A stretch of DNA of 64,000 nucleotides from Chryseotalea sp. WA131a (lineage in GTDB: Bacteria > Bacteroidota > Bacteroidia > Cytophagales > Cyclobacteriaceae). Each line of letters begins with the position of its first letter. Position 1 is the stretch's first letter. The DNA lies in assembly GCA_025370075.1 (NCBI GenBank), contig CP073016.1:1116001-1180000 (forward strand). The letters run 5' to 3'. The notes under the pieces are model-generated. The model was not told where the DNA came from. It made no database searches and worked only from the letters and a program-made list of their open reading frames with translations. Shown piece by piece: positions 39,791 through 49,041 of the stretch. Position numbers and translations under genes: made by a program.

Positions 39791-42241
39791 CTACTGCTCT
39801 CTCAAAGCATCCACTGGATTCTTCTGGGCAGCTTGAAGCGTTTGCAAGGTTACAGTCAGTAGCGCGATGATCATAACAACTGAGCCCGCAATCAGGAAAT
39901 ACTGGAACTTCAGATCAATCCTATAAGCAAAATCGGATAACCAATTGGACATGAAATAATACGACAAGGGCAGGCCCGCTGCGATCGATATCAGTACCAA
40001 CTGCGTAAATTCTCTGGACACCAACAATGCAATTTGAATATCTCCCTGCCCTAACACCTTTCTTATTCCGATCTCCTTTTTTCTCTTCTGGGTAGAGAAC
40101 ACCACAAGCCCAAACAATCCAATACAGGAAATGAAAATTGCAATCCCGGCGGCATATCCCGAGAGCATCTCAGCTCTTTTTTCACGATCATACAGCTTTT
40201 GATACTTTTCGTCCAGGAACCTGAATTCAAACGGAAGGCTTGAAACAAAGTACTCTTCGTAAGCACTCCTCACACGATCGATTACATCATCCTGATTGTT
40301 TCCATCAATCTTTACGATCAATTGAGATGCAAAATCATCCGTAGTCAGATTGATGAACAGCGGCTTTATTTTTTCGTAGATCCGTTCAAAGTGAAAATCC
40401 TTAACGACCCCGATTATTTCCCGCTCTTCGCCCCAAAGAACAACCTTTGCCCCAATCGGATCAGTAAGTCCCATCTCTTTCACCGCCGTCTCATTGAAGA
40501 CTATCTTTTTATTCTCTTCCCCGAATTCTCTCGAATATGAGCGCCCCTGTACCATTTCCATTCCTGTGGTCTCGACGAAATCGTAACCGGCCGCTATATT
40601 TGCAAACACCATGTCGTTGTTCGGATCTTTGCCTGGCCATGAGAGACCATCGGTAGTTCCGAAATTATCGATGAAGTAGGCATATTGCGAAGTATTTGCC
40701 ACGCCGGGAATGTTCTTCAAAAGCTTCAAGAATCTCTCGATTCTTTGTTCAGGCTTCTCAACCCCCGTAGTGTCCTTCTTAAACGATTTGATCTGATTTG
40801 CTTCGCCAGCGTTAGATTGTTCAGAAAGGGGCACACCCTTCGTAAAGGTTATTATGTTGTCTTTATTGTAACCAAGGTTCTTCGTTTGTACTAATTCTAT
40901 CTGCTTGTAGATTACCAGGATCGACAGAATCAAAATCGTTGTTACCGTAAACTGAAATACCACCAGTCCTTTTCGGATCGACTGACCGCCTTTCCCGGTA
41001 TCGAGCGTTCCCCTCAAAGCCTTGACAGGTGAGAACCCCGACAGGTATATGGCCGGGTAGCAGCCCGCCAGGATGCCGGCTACAATTGTTACGATTAGAA
41101 ATCCACCTACCGACCACACAGTGAATGTTAACACGACCTCCTTTCCAAAGAGTGTATCGAGTTCCGGTAGTATGAGTATCACCAATACCAGTGCCACACT
41201 CAGCGAAATAAATACTGTCATCAACGACTCCATCAAAAACTGTTCGAACAGGCTTATCCGTTTGATGCCAATCGCCTTTTTCAAACCGATCTCCCGCACT
41301 CTGGTCGATGCTTTTGCGGTGGACAAATTGATGAAGTTAACACACGCGATCAAAAGTATAAGAGCCGCTATTACAATGAATAGTTTGATATACTCGATCT
41401 TCCCTCCTGCGGGCTTCCCGTTCTCGTAAGCGTCATACAAGTAGGTATCCATATACCGCTGGGCAAACAAGGTACCCTGTGAATCACTATTCTTGCTTTT
41501 TACTACGTCTCGGATCCTGTCATTGAATCGGTCGATATTGGCATTGGGATCTAGAAGCAGGAACGTATACGGATTACTGTTGTCCCAATTCTGGTATCCA
41601 TCGGTAAGTTTATTGATGACTTCATAGCTGAACACGGCATCAAACATGCTCGATGAGCTGGCGGGAAGGCTGAACACTCCCGTAACGTTGTAACTACCAC
41701 CGAAGGTATTGTGCAACCACACAACGTTTTTACCCAAGGGGTTCTCCTTTCCAAATAGTTTCAATGCTAACTCTTCCGAAATAACAACCGAATTATCGTC
41801 GTCAAGCACATGATCCCTGCTTCCTTGAGTGAGCGGGTAAGAAAACACAGAAAAATAGTCCTTGCTGACGAATTGGTTGCGTGATGTCACGAATTGCTCT
41901 TGTCCATTCGACAGGATAAATTCGTCACTGGAAAACCATTCAAATGGAAGCACTGTGACAGCTTGTTTGACCTCCGGAAACTCCGCAACCAGTAAAGCGG
42001 ACAATGGGCTTGGAGTATTTTTCCAAGTGGTGATCCCATCAGACCCCGGCATGTTTTGCAGAACCTGAACGAGGTTGTCCTTGTTGTCCAGGAATTTGTC
42101 GACACTTAACTCAGTCGATGTCCATATGTAGATCAACAGCACCGTTGCAAGACCGATCGTTAAGCCAGTAACGTTTATCAAAAAGGAGATCTTATTCCTT
42201 TTGATCTGTCTGAAGAAGAGTATGAGATGATGTTTTAACAT
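39791..42241 (-). CDS. FtsX/MacB-type ABC transporter permease
   Basis: 816 residues. It starts with a basic segment and a first membrane helix (about 20-42), then a long extracytoplasmic domain, a block of three helices around 285-400 and a second repeat of the same plan, with a motif close to VREIGLKKAIG in the first half and EIGIRKVLGQGD in the second. This is the large duplicated permease common in Bacteroidota. No ATP-binding subunit or periplasmic adaptor is coded beside it in the window; partners may lie beyond base 1. Placed directly before the NRPS genes on the same strand, it may export the product or give self-resistance. Confidence 0.9.
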   Translation of the reverse strand: MLKHHLILFFRQIKRNKISFLINVTGLTIGLATVLLIYIWTSTELSVDKFLDNKDNLVQVLQNMPGSDGITTWKNTPSPLSALLVAEFPEVKQAVTVLPFEWFSSDEFILSNGQEQFVTSRNQFVSKDYFSVFSYPLTQGSRDHVLDDDNSVVISEELALKLFGKENPLGKNVVWLHNTFGGSYNVTGVFSLPASSSSMFDAVFSYEVINKLTDGYQNWDNSNPYTFLLLDPNANIDRFNDRIRDVVKSKNSDSQGTLFAQRYMDTYLYDAYENGKPAGGKIEYIKLFIVIAALILLIACVNFINLSTAKASTRVREIGLKKAIGIKRISLFEQFLMESLMTVFISLSVALVLVILILPELDTLFGKEVVLTFTVWSVGGFLIVTIVAGILAGCYPAIYLSGFSPVKALRGTLDTGKGGQSIRKGLVVFQFTVTTILILSILVIYKQIELVQTKNLGYNKDNIITFTKGVPLSEQSNAGEANQIKSFKKDTTGVEKPEQRIERFLKLLKNIPGVANTSQYAYFIDNFGTTDGLSWPGKDPNNDMVFANIAAGYDFVETTGMEMVQGRSYSREFGEENKKIVFNETAVKEMGLTDPIGAKVVLWGEEREIIGVVKDFHFERIYEKIKPLFINLTTDDFASQLIVKIDGNNQDDVIDRVRSAYEEYFVSSLPFEFRFLDEKYQKLYDREKRAEMLSGYAAGIAIFISCIGLFGLVVFSTQKRKKEIGIRKVLGQGDIQIALLVSREFTQLVLISIAAGLPLSYYFMSNWLSDFAYRIDLKFQYFLIAGSVVMIIALLTVTLQTLQAAQKNPVDALREQ

Positions 42242-42260
42242 AGTGTTGGCTTTGATACCT

Positions 42261-42292
42261 GAAATATAACTGAAAAAATAGTTGGTGGCAAG
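42261..42292 (-). promoter_or_regulatory. Candidate Bacteroidota promoter before the permease-NRPS genes
   Basis: On the minus strand a CTTG (42292-42289) is followed after 20 nt by TATATTTC (42268-42261). This is one base off the Bacteroidota -7 element TAnnTTTG and close to the usual TTTG-N19 spacing. It would give a leader of about 13 nt before the permease ATG. The match is imperfect, so the permease and NRPS genes may instead be read only from further upstream. Confidence 0.3.
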
Positions 42293-42332
42293 TTAGTTCA
42301 ATTTCCCGAGTGGGGTTTTCGTCAGTGCCCCC

Positions 42333-44096
42333 CTACTTACTATCCGCTATCTTCTCCAGGATTTTCGGATCCATTTTGAAACTCATTACTTGTGCTACGT
42401 GGACCTCCTGCTTCAATTCCAGTTTTAAAGTTTGGACATTGTTTGTCTTATCCTGGACCATAAATGGAAGATCTTGAAATACCTTTATTAAAGGCCCGTT
42501 TTTTGCACTAGTTACCAGTCTTGCCATCATCTTAGTAAATCCCGCATTTCGCAGCACAAGGCAGAGCTCCTTTATAAAAGTGTATTCAACCATTTTTTGC
42601 GCCACGCGACAAGAAATTACAAAGTTTTCAAGGTATGGTTCTTTCACAATCCTGAGACTGGAAAATCCGACTATTCCATAGTTCCCATAACGGTCCTTAC
42701 AGTTTATTGCTACAGGAACTACTAATCTGTCCTTAAGAAGACTACGAAACTCGCTTTCTGAATACCGAATAGTGGATAGATTTAACTGATTACTCCGTTG
42801 AACGAGTTCGAAGCACCGACGAATCTGACTTTCCTCCTCAGGAATAAATGCTTCTGCATGCATGGCGCAACTGATGAGAAAACTCTCATAGGAACCTGCA
42901 AATTTATCGCTGTCCTCCACGCGGTTGGTTTCCACCAAATATTGTATACGTCGGTTCTTGCTTTCCTCACTAACAATCACGTCGAATTCGGGGAAACTCG
43001 GAATATACTGTATGTCGTTTTCGGTGTAGATATTCACTTCCGGGATATGCTGCTTTATTTCGTCCCGTTCAAATGGCGAATCGTCTATTATGCCGACGTC
43101 CGCCATCCCAATATTGAGCTGCTTAACGATCTTCAGAAGATTCTTGCTTTTGGGATCCCAGTTGATTTCAGGTAACACAAAATACTTGTCCAGTTTGAAC
43201 TCTTTAATTTTCTCCCAGCAAGGCTCATAATTATTCTTACTGACAATAGTTTGAATTATTCCACGCGCGTCCAGCAACTTTATGGCCCTAACGGACTCGG
43301 GATTTAGGAAAACCTGTTGGTCTTCTATCAGAATTCCACGCCACATGGTGTTATCTAGGTCCCACGCAATGCACTTGATCTTTCGGTGACTTCTATTTTC
43401 TTTTTGGCTGCTTTCCTGTTTCCGAAACTTTACAAAATCCAGCCAGGTGAAAATGATCCTTTTCTCTGTATTGGTATCCTCTGGGCAAAGGTGGATGTAG
43501 CCCTTTAGGCCTGCTAACGCGAATGAACGAAAGGGAATGCTAAATCTATTGTGGCCATAACTGACCGTGAAATCCGTTCTGAGCCTGGTCTGTCTTAGTT
43601 CATTTTTCTGCTCAAAATGTTCAAAGATTAACTTAAAAGGAGTTTTTTCAGTAGAAAAACATTCGATCAGGAACTCATCGAAAACTCCATCGCGATAATT
43701 ACTTTTTCGATTCGCGTTGTTAAAAAGTCTTGACCAAAAATTGACGTTGAACGGCCGCCCTAAAAAGTATCGTATTTGGACAGGATATGAATCGGCAAGT
43801 TTGGCCTCAACTTTCGCCCATTTACGGAACCTGATGTCAGCGCCGTAATTATAATGGCCGACAAAATTCCGATTTGGATAGATCCCGTAGGCTGATCGTT
43901 CGCAATTTCCATCCTCCCTCGCAGAATAGAATGTGCAAAGCGAATAACATGTTGGCATAGCACATTCGACGCAGTGAATTTCCCATGTCAGATGGAGTGT
44001 AGCCAGAATGTTTCTTCTGTCGACTGCAGAAGCGCTTGTCTCGACGTCTCCTTCAGTTCTCCAGATATCCTTCCTGATCCACTTCCGGTCAAACAT
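42333..44096 (-). CDS. FkbH-like HAD-IIIC protein with a Cys-rich N-terminal domain
   Basis: The frame opens at a TTG (44120), but the ATG at 44094-44096 overlaps the end of the deacetylase gene by 8 nt and is the better start (587 residues). From about residue 235 the protein is FkbH-like: WDLDNTMWRG is the HAD phosphatase motif I, with VSKNN and IIDDSPFERDEI further on, then an acetyltransferase-like C-terminal half (RSNQLNLS, DRYGNYGIVG). FkbH proteins load a glyceryl unit from 1,3-bisphosphoglycerate onto a carrier protein. The first 230 residues are not typical: near 35-70 they hold HCVEC-x4-C-x3-C and a further Cys, suggesting a metal site, followed by an Arg- and aromatic-rich region I do not recognise. 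Its role in this pathway is unknown. Confidence 0.8.
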   Translation of the reverse strand: MFDRKWIRKDIWRTEGDVETSASAVDRRNILATLHLTWEIHCVECAMPTCYSLCTFYSAREDGNCERSAYGIYPNRNFVGHYNYGADIRFRKWAKVEAKLADSYPVQIRYFLGRPFNVNFWSRLFNNANRKSNYRDGVFDEFLIECFSTEKTPFKLIFEHFEQKNELRQTRLRTDFTVSYGHNRFSIPFRSFALAGLKGYIHLCPEDTNTEKRIIFTWLDFVKFRKQESSQKENRSHRKIKCIAWDLDNTMWRGILIEDQQVFLNPESVRAIKLLDARGIIQTIVSKNNYEPCWEKIKEFKLDKYFVLPEINWDPKSKNLLKIVKQLNIGMADVGIIDDSPFERDEIKQHIPEVNIYTENDIQYIPSFPEFDVIVSEESKNRRIQYLVETNRVEDSDKFAGSYESFLISCAMHAEAFIPEEESQIRRCFELVQRSNQLNLSTIRYSESEFRSLLKDRLVVPVAINCKDRYGNYGIVGFSSLRIVKEPYLENFVISCRVAQKMVEYTFIKELCLVLRNAGFTKMMARLVTSAKNGPLIKVFQDLPFMVQDKTNNVQTLKLELKQEVHVAQVMSFKMDPKILEKIADSK

Positions 44097-44808
44097 CTTG
44101 CGTGATTTTTTCAGCCCCAATAGGAACCCAGATCCGTTCGTAGTGATTATTGTCGAACAGGTTATAGGAGTACGATTTTACGTACCCGAGCCATTCGTCC
44201 GACATTTGACTTTTATAGCATCGTAGCAGAGACTCCTTGAGTTCAATATCAATCTCAAAGATCTCGGGACGGTATCCAGACTCAGTCATTACCCTAAATG
44301 TGTTCTTGTGATCGTGGCAACTCCTGGCGGCATAAGGCAGATCTTCGTAAAAAAATACCATGCAACCGAGAGCAATCAATTTCCGGGAAGCTGAGCGGAC
44401 AATATCGTGATCGGGATGTTTCAGACCGCTTGCTAATGGAACAATAAAGATATCTTTTCGGCCACAACTTTTAATAAGTGTATCGGCGATTCGGTCGACC
44501 AGGTCTCTTTCGGTTTCTTCGCTATGTTGATCCCGAAATGGAAAGTCAACGAAATCCAGGAACTTAAAGGTGTAGCCGAGTTTAACCGCAACGTCCGATT
44601 CTTCATTCTTTCTTATCCCAGTGATTGTGTCGACATCAGGTGGATACCCATCTTCGCAAATCGCATCCCGGTTAGTCCAGTTCGAAACAGTAAATACATA
44701 CTGGATCGTTACGTGCTCGTCTCTCTTAAGGAGATTTCTTACTGCGCCTCCCATGCTCAATATTGCATCGTCGATATGCGGGGAAATAATTTGGATAGAC
44801 CTTTTCAT
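44089..44808 (-). CDS. PIG-L/LmbE family deacetylase
   Basis: 239 residues. The N-terminal PHIDDAILSMGG is the PHxDD metal-binding motif of the family and HPDHD near residue 132 supplies the third zinc ligand. Members remove N-acetyl groups from amino sugars or similar amides in glycolipid, mycothiol, bacillithiol and antibiotic pathways. The gene overlaps the FkbH-like gene, which implies translational coupling and a shared substrate. With no glycosyltransferase in the window the substrate is open; a protected amine on a precursor or on the lipopeptide is possible. Confidence 0.85.
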   Translation of the reverse strand: MKRSIQIISPHIDDAILSMGGAVRNLLKRDEHVTIQYVFTVSNWTNRDAICEDGYPPDVDTITGIRKNEESDVAVKLGYTFKFLDFVDFPFRDQHSEETERDLVDRIADTLIKSCGRKDIFIVPLASGLKHPDHDIVRSASRKLIALGCMVFFYEDLPYAARSCHDHKNTFRVMTESGYRPEIFEIDIELKESLLRCYKSQMSDEWLGYVKSYSYNLFDNNHYERIWVPIGAEKITQDV

Positions 44809-45030
44809 TCCACTTTACACGGAGGGGAACAAAGGAACTTCCAGTCTCGTTCTATTGACGAACAATCGTCCTGAGAAGCAGGAAAAATGTAATTCCTTCC
44901 TCCTGAAGCTTATCATTGGTCTTCGTTCTGCCCTTGGATGCGTATATACAACATACCAGACGGCGCTCGTTTGATCGGCAATCATTTAGTTTGATTTTGT
45001 ACTTATGACTATGAACACAGCATAGACTCG

Positions 45031-45651
45031 TCACGTATCGACAAGCGAACTTTCTTGAATAAAATCAATCTTCTTTGCATACTTTGACGAAAGTACAAAC
45101 GAAAAAGCTTTCATCAAACCCTCTACTTTAATAATCAATCGAGACTTATTACATTTTTTAATGACCACACCCTCTAGCCCTGCAAAGTGTCCGTGCGCTA
45201 TTCTTACCTTCATTCCCTCCTGAAAATGAAAATATTCCTCCGTTGAAATCTCATCAAAATCTCCACTCAATAGCCTTTTAATTGTCAAGATTTCATTCTC
45301 TCTGATCACAACTGGTTTACCTTCAATGGAAACAAATTTCAATAACTCATCAATTGAAAACAGAAGCCTTCTCCTAACATCATCCACTTTCACAAACACA
45401 TAATTTGAAAAAAGTGGGACTTCCATTTTTTTCTTTCTATCGCTCCATTGCCGGATAACTTTATGCATTGGCAAGTACGATTCTATCCCCATCGCAGCAA
45501 TACTTGAAGCCACTTTTCTTTCTGACTTAGGCAGTGTATAAACAACGTACCACTTATTCTCATGTAGATTTGTGTCATACCTGAACTTATTCTTTGACTT
45601 TTCCATTGCGGATATGTGCCTTTTCAACATTAGCCATTCTATTCCGGTCAT
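45031..45651 (-). CDS. NusG-like specialised transcription antiterminator (UpxY/LoaP type)
   Basis: 206 residues, or about 191 from the internal ATG at 45606. It has the NusG NGN domain (KWYVVYTLPKSERKV, SYLPMHKVIRQWSDRKKK, PLFSNYVFVKV) and a C-terminal KOW domain (GMKVRIAHGHFAGLEGVV). General NusG is found in the rplK cluster; paralogues next to long polysaccharide or antibiotic operons act on that operon alone. Here it precedes about 45 kb of same-strand genes, mostly giant NRPS frames, the classic situation for an operon-specific processivity factor. No target element could be identified. Confidence 0.88.
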   Translation of the reverse strand: MTGIEWLMLKRHISAMEKSKNKFRYDTNLHENKWYVVYTLPKSERKVASSIAAMGIESYLPMHKVIRQWSDRKKKMEVPLFSNYVFVKVDDVRRRLLFSIDELLKFVSIEGKPVVIRENEILTIKRLLSGDFDEISTEEYFHFQEGMKVRIAHGHFAGLEGVVIKKCNKSRLIIKVEGLMKAFSFVLSSKYAKKIDFIQESSLVDT

Positions 45652-45729
45652 GCTCAGCCAACTGCCATGTCTTTAAAGATCGAGCGACCCGTTCAATAGT
45701 AAGTGAACTCGATGACCCTTATCCGCTGC

Positions 45730-46944
45730 TTAAACTAGCGCGAGCTTTTCAACACTAACGGGAAATTGCGTGGTCTTTGGACATAATATAATTCCTACCG
45801 ATCGCTCTTTCGATAAAGTAAGAAGTTTCTCCAACATTATGCTTCCACGCATATATTGGTTTCCCTGAAATGCATAGCCCGACATAAATTCTACAAAATC
45901 TCCGGGAACAAGTTCACCAGGATTTTGAAAGCTAATGAACACCTCCACGCACAGATCATTTGAAAATTGAACACTAAGTCCCTGGTGATGCTTTCTATAT
46001 TCGTAGCGATAGTCATAAGCCAATGCAGAAATATCCGACATCACGGCCGAACCAGTGGGATAACAACCAGCACCTTTTCCAATAAACAGAAGTGATTCGC
46101 TGAACACACCCTTGATTTGCACGGCATTAAATTCATTCCTCACAGTAGCGAATTCGTCCGTCTTTTCAAGAAATTGTGGAGCCACAAAGCCATAAACCTT
46201 TTCACCATCTCTAAACGCGCGAGCAATCAACTTGATTGTATAGTTATTTTCTGACGCAAATTTCAAATCGAGCCCCGATATCTTATTGATGCCGATACTA
46301 ATAATATCTTCGGGATTGACGAACAGTCCAAACGTATGGGCAATTGCAATCACGAGTTTGTATTTAGGATCATATCCACTAACGAGCGTAGGATCCGATT
46401 CCGCGAAACCAAGCCGCTGTACTGCCGCGAGTGCTTCTGAATAGCTGATCTTTTCTTCGAATATCTTTGTGAGAATGTAGTTTGTTGGACTATTAAATAT
46501 CCCCGCGATACTACTGATCAGATGATCGTTGTTGCAATATTCTTCTAGGTTGCGAAGGATTGGTATACTTCCGCAAACAGCCCCTTCGTAAAGTACCGGT
46601 TTTCCATGCCTGCGCTGTAAAAGATAGATTTCCTCAATGTGCTCCGATAGCATTTTATTGTTGGCAGTAACTACAGCCTTGCCCTGCTCGAGTGCCGTCT
46701 TCACGATGGAGAATGCTGCGTCAGCATCGTTGATCAGCTCCACCACGATGTCAATTTTGGGATCGAACAAGATATCGCAACTGTCAAAAGTAAGTCGTGA
46801 TGCAGGGATCATACGCTGTTTTTCATTCTTAACACATATCTTTTTAATTGCCGCCTTAATTCCAGCTGTTTCATGGAGCATATGATAGAGACCCTGGCCA
46901 ACACCGCCAAACCCGAACATGCCAAGATTAAATCCCCTCTTCAC
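45730..46944 (-). CDS. hom: Homoserine dehydrogenase
   Basis: 404 residues from a GTG codon (46942-46944); a TAA in frame two codons upstream excludes a longer start. Residues 7-15 give the NAD(P) loop GFGGVGQG. TANNKML, YEGAVCGSIPI and DPTLVSGYDPKYKL correspond to conserved family motifs, the last with the catalytic Lys region. Reaction: L-aspartate semialdehyde to L-homoserine. The C-terminal region is shorter than in enzymes with a full ACT regulatory domain. Standing alone at the head of the NRPS operon, with asnB inside it, it suggests the product needs aspartate-family residues (Asn, homoserine or Thr). A housekeeping role cannot be excluded. Confidence 0.88.
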   Translation of the reverse strand: MKRGFNLGMFGFGGVGQGLYHMLHETAGIKAAIKKICVKNEKQRMIPASRLTFDSCDILFDPKIDIVVELINDADAAFSIVKTALEQGKAVVTANNKMLSEHIEEIYLLQRRHGKPVLYEGAVCGSIPILRNLEEYCNNDHLISSIAGIFNSPTNYILTKIFEEKISYSEALAAVQRLGFAESDPTLVSGYDPKYKLVIAIAHTFGLFVNPEDIISIGINKISGLDLKFASENNYTIKLIARAFRDGEKVYGFVAPQFLEKTDEFATVRNEFNAVQIKGVFSESLLFIGKGAGCYPTGSAVMSDISALAYDYRYEYRKHHQGLSVQFSNDLCVEVFISFQNPGELVPGDFVEFMSGYAFQGNQYMRGSIMLEKLLTLSKERSVGIILCPKTTQFPVSVEKLALV

Positions 46945-47386
46945 AAATTAGGCGGACACTGTGCACTAAAGACAAGAAGCAAATAAGAATATTCGCGAAT
47001 TAATTCTACCGACAAGAAATTCTAAAATGACAGAGCTTCGCTACTATAAGTCCCCCGTAACTTATTTGATCAGACGAGAAATACAAAAGAATTTACTTTT
47101 AATACAACTACTAGAAAAAAAATTTTTAGTCGCTAATTGTATTCTTTGCCAATGTAAAATAAAATAATCTTGACAAACAAGATTATTCTATTTTTTTTTC
47201 GATGTTCCTCGGTGGAATGCTTTTGTGACAGATGAACAAAATGAAAAAGGAAGTTACAGTATATTGTTAGTACGGTATTGAACCCTAATTAATTATCAAT
47301 TACTTAATCTATTCTTAAAGCTCGAAAGCTCAATTTGACACTTTAACGAGGTGCGAGGTCGCTAAAGTTTTTTCGGGCTAAAACAC
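46945..47386. other. AT-rich intergenic region upstream of the biosynthetic operon
   Basis: About 440 bp with no plausible gene. It must hold the promoter for the minus-strand operon starting at 46944, but I see no convincing TTTG-N19-TAnnTTTG pair. The one clear element is the hairpin at 47163-47187, listed separately. The region marks the border between the biosynthetic block and the mixed accessory genes to the right. Confidence 0.7.
47163..47200. terminator. Rho-independent terminator, probably bidirectional
   Basis: A perfect 10-bp stem (AATAATCTTG / CAAGATTATT) with a 5-nt loop is followed on the plus strand by CTA and nine T. On the minus strand it is followed by TTTTATTTTA. It lies about 190 bp past the stop of the minus-strand ParB-like gene and upstream of homoserine dehydrogenase, so it should end ParB-like transcription and insulate the NRPS operon. 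Confidence 0.7.
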
Positions 47387-48268
47387 CTAATCCTGTAATT
47401 CAGTTGCAAGTTTACCAATCAGCTTTTTTAGTTCTTTTATGGCAACGGAGTCCCTCGCAATTATAGCACGATTGATTGCACTGATAATCATACCCTTTAT
47501 TTTTTTAAGCCTATCCTCTCTGGTAAGAAATGCAGGTTCCATGCCTTTAAGTATCTCTTGCGCTTTTTCGGATTTCTGCTTTTCGATCTTCTTTACCTTG
47601 GCTTCCACTTCCTGCAAGACTTCCTCTTTGATCGCCTTTGCTTTATTGTACAAATCGGCTTCATTTTTTATGTTCATTTTTTCAGGGTTTCTAGCATCGG
47701 TAAGAGCCTGAACATCAGCTTTTTTAACCGTAGCTTTTCCTGTCAAGATGTTTAGTTTCAGTCCTGGGTTGGTAAAGCCAATTACATTGAGCCCCTCGGC
47801 AAACTTGGCATCCCTTTTTATTGTACTTTCACTAATATCAAATTGAGCGGCTAGAAATTCAGAAGTCGAAAAGTCATTTTGACCTTTAGATAGCACGTTA
47901 TCATACCCACCTTTCTTTTTCTTTAAAGAAAGGTACTTTAAGCCTCGATAGTAACTCATTTGGTCTGGAGTCAAGTTCCTCCTTCCCATTTGGTTCTCGA
48001 CCATCCAGATTTTGACTTCCTCGATATCCTTGAAATCAATCTTCTTTACCTTGAAAGGTATGTTGTTCTTTTTACAGATTTTATATCTGTTGTGTCCATC
48101 AACAAGAACCAACTGATCATCTTTTTTTTGCCAAGCAATAAGGGGATCTCGGCAGCCTTCTAGAAGAATACTTTTTTCTAGATTAAAAAACTCTTCTTCT
48201 GAGAGTGGATGTATATAATCCTTTATTTCCTTAAGAATTGTTAGTGATTTAGCAATATCGTTAACCAT
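47387..48268 (-). CDS. ParB N-terminal domain protein
   Basis: 293 residues. LVDGHNRYKICKKNNI matches the ParB nuclease-like (ParB/Srx) box and VENQMGRRNLTPDQ the following arginine-rich segment. A middle region (SEFLAAQFDISESTIKRD) reads as a helix-turn-helix. The C-terminal third is Lys/Glu-rich and probably coiled coil. No ParA partner is beside it, so this is a stand-alone ParB-like protein of the kind common in Bacteroidota accessory regions and plasmids rather than the chromosome partition protein. It ends about 190 bp before a strong hairpin terminator. Confidence 0.85.
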   Translation of the reverse strand: MVNDIAKSLTILKEIKDYIHPLSEEEFFNLEKSILLEGCRDPLIAWQKKDDQLVLVDGHNRYKICKKNNIPFKVKKIDFKDIEEVKIWMVENQMGRRNLTPDQMSYYRGLKYLSLKKKKGGYDNVLSKGQNDFSTSEFLAAQFDISESTIKRDAKFAEGLNVIGFTNPGLKLNILTGKATVKKADVQALTDARNPEKMNIKNEADLYNKAKAIKEEVLQEVEAKVKKIEKQKSEKAQEILKGMEPAFLTREDRLKKIKGMIISAINRAIIARDSVAIKELKKLIGKLATELQD

Positions 48269-48349
48269 AAATTAATGTGGGCTGATTAAAAGCATGTAAT
48301 AAACATCGCAATTTAGCGTTTTTTAACAGATATATTTTCGTTAAAATTT

Positions 48350-48793
48350 ATGACTAAGGTGAAAATTCACTACATGCTCGAAAATAAGCCTTTACGTTTT
48401 TATTCCAATGACTATTCATTGATTATAAATTTCAATGGATCGGATGGTAACATATCAGGCCAATTTTGCCTATCGTCTCCATATGACTCAATAATTTTTC
48501 CTTTCAAAACCTTTTATAATAAAGACGATATCTCAAAATTTGCATTTTCAATAGAATGGTCTTTTTCTCCCAAAGAAAATTACGGGTTTACCATGTTCTC
48601 AGCGCAGATTCTAAACCCAAATGTCTTAATTCTTGATTGGCTTATGGTAAGAAATGGCGTAGATGATTATTCTGTCAAAGGAACTAATTTTCTTTACTCC
48701 TCGATGTATTACGATGTTCAAGGGAAAAAGACGCCCCTGAGTATAAAGCCGTTCCCCTTAGAGTTTGCAAGACGTTTCGAGAAAGCATCTTAG
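48350..48793 (+). CDS. Hypothetical protein, 147 aa
   Basis: Divergent from the ParB-like gene, with 81 bp between the two starts. The sequence is rich in aromatic and polar residues (FSIEWSFSPKENYGF, SSMYYDVQG) and looks like a soluble beta-rich protein with no signal peptide and no motif I recognise. It has no operon partner. Coding density and a clean ATG support a real gene; function unknown. Confidence 0.6.
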   Translation: MTKVKIHYMLENKPLRFYSNDYSLIINFNGSDGNISGQFCLSSPYDSIIFPFKTFYNKDDISKFAFSIEWSFSPKENYGFTMFSAQILNPNVLILDWLMVRNGVDDYSVKGTNFLYSSMYYDVQGKKTPLSIKPFPLEFARRFEKAS

Positions 48794-49041
48794 TAAGTTT
48801 GTCACAATGGAATTGTGCTAAAGAAGTCGATCTCTGTAGACAAGCAGATAAGGTACTTTTAGAGAGTATGGATTGATAAGTCCTTCTTCAAAAATCCTTA
48901 ACACAACAACTTTTTCATTCCTTCCCAAAAATCCCATGGGACTTTCTCCCACCCCTTCCCCCCTTTCTAATTTCACATCGCTATTTTCGCCTGAGCGGAG
49001 CATGCCGAAAATCCGAAGAAGAGTAAGCAAAACCAGTCCCT

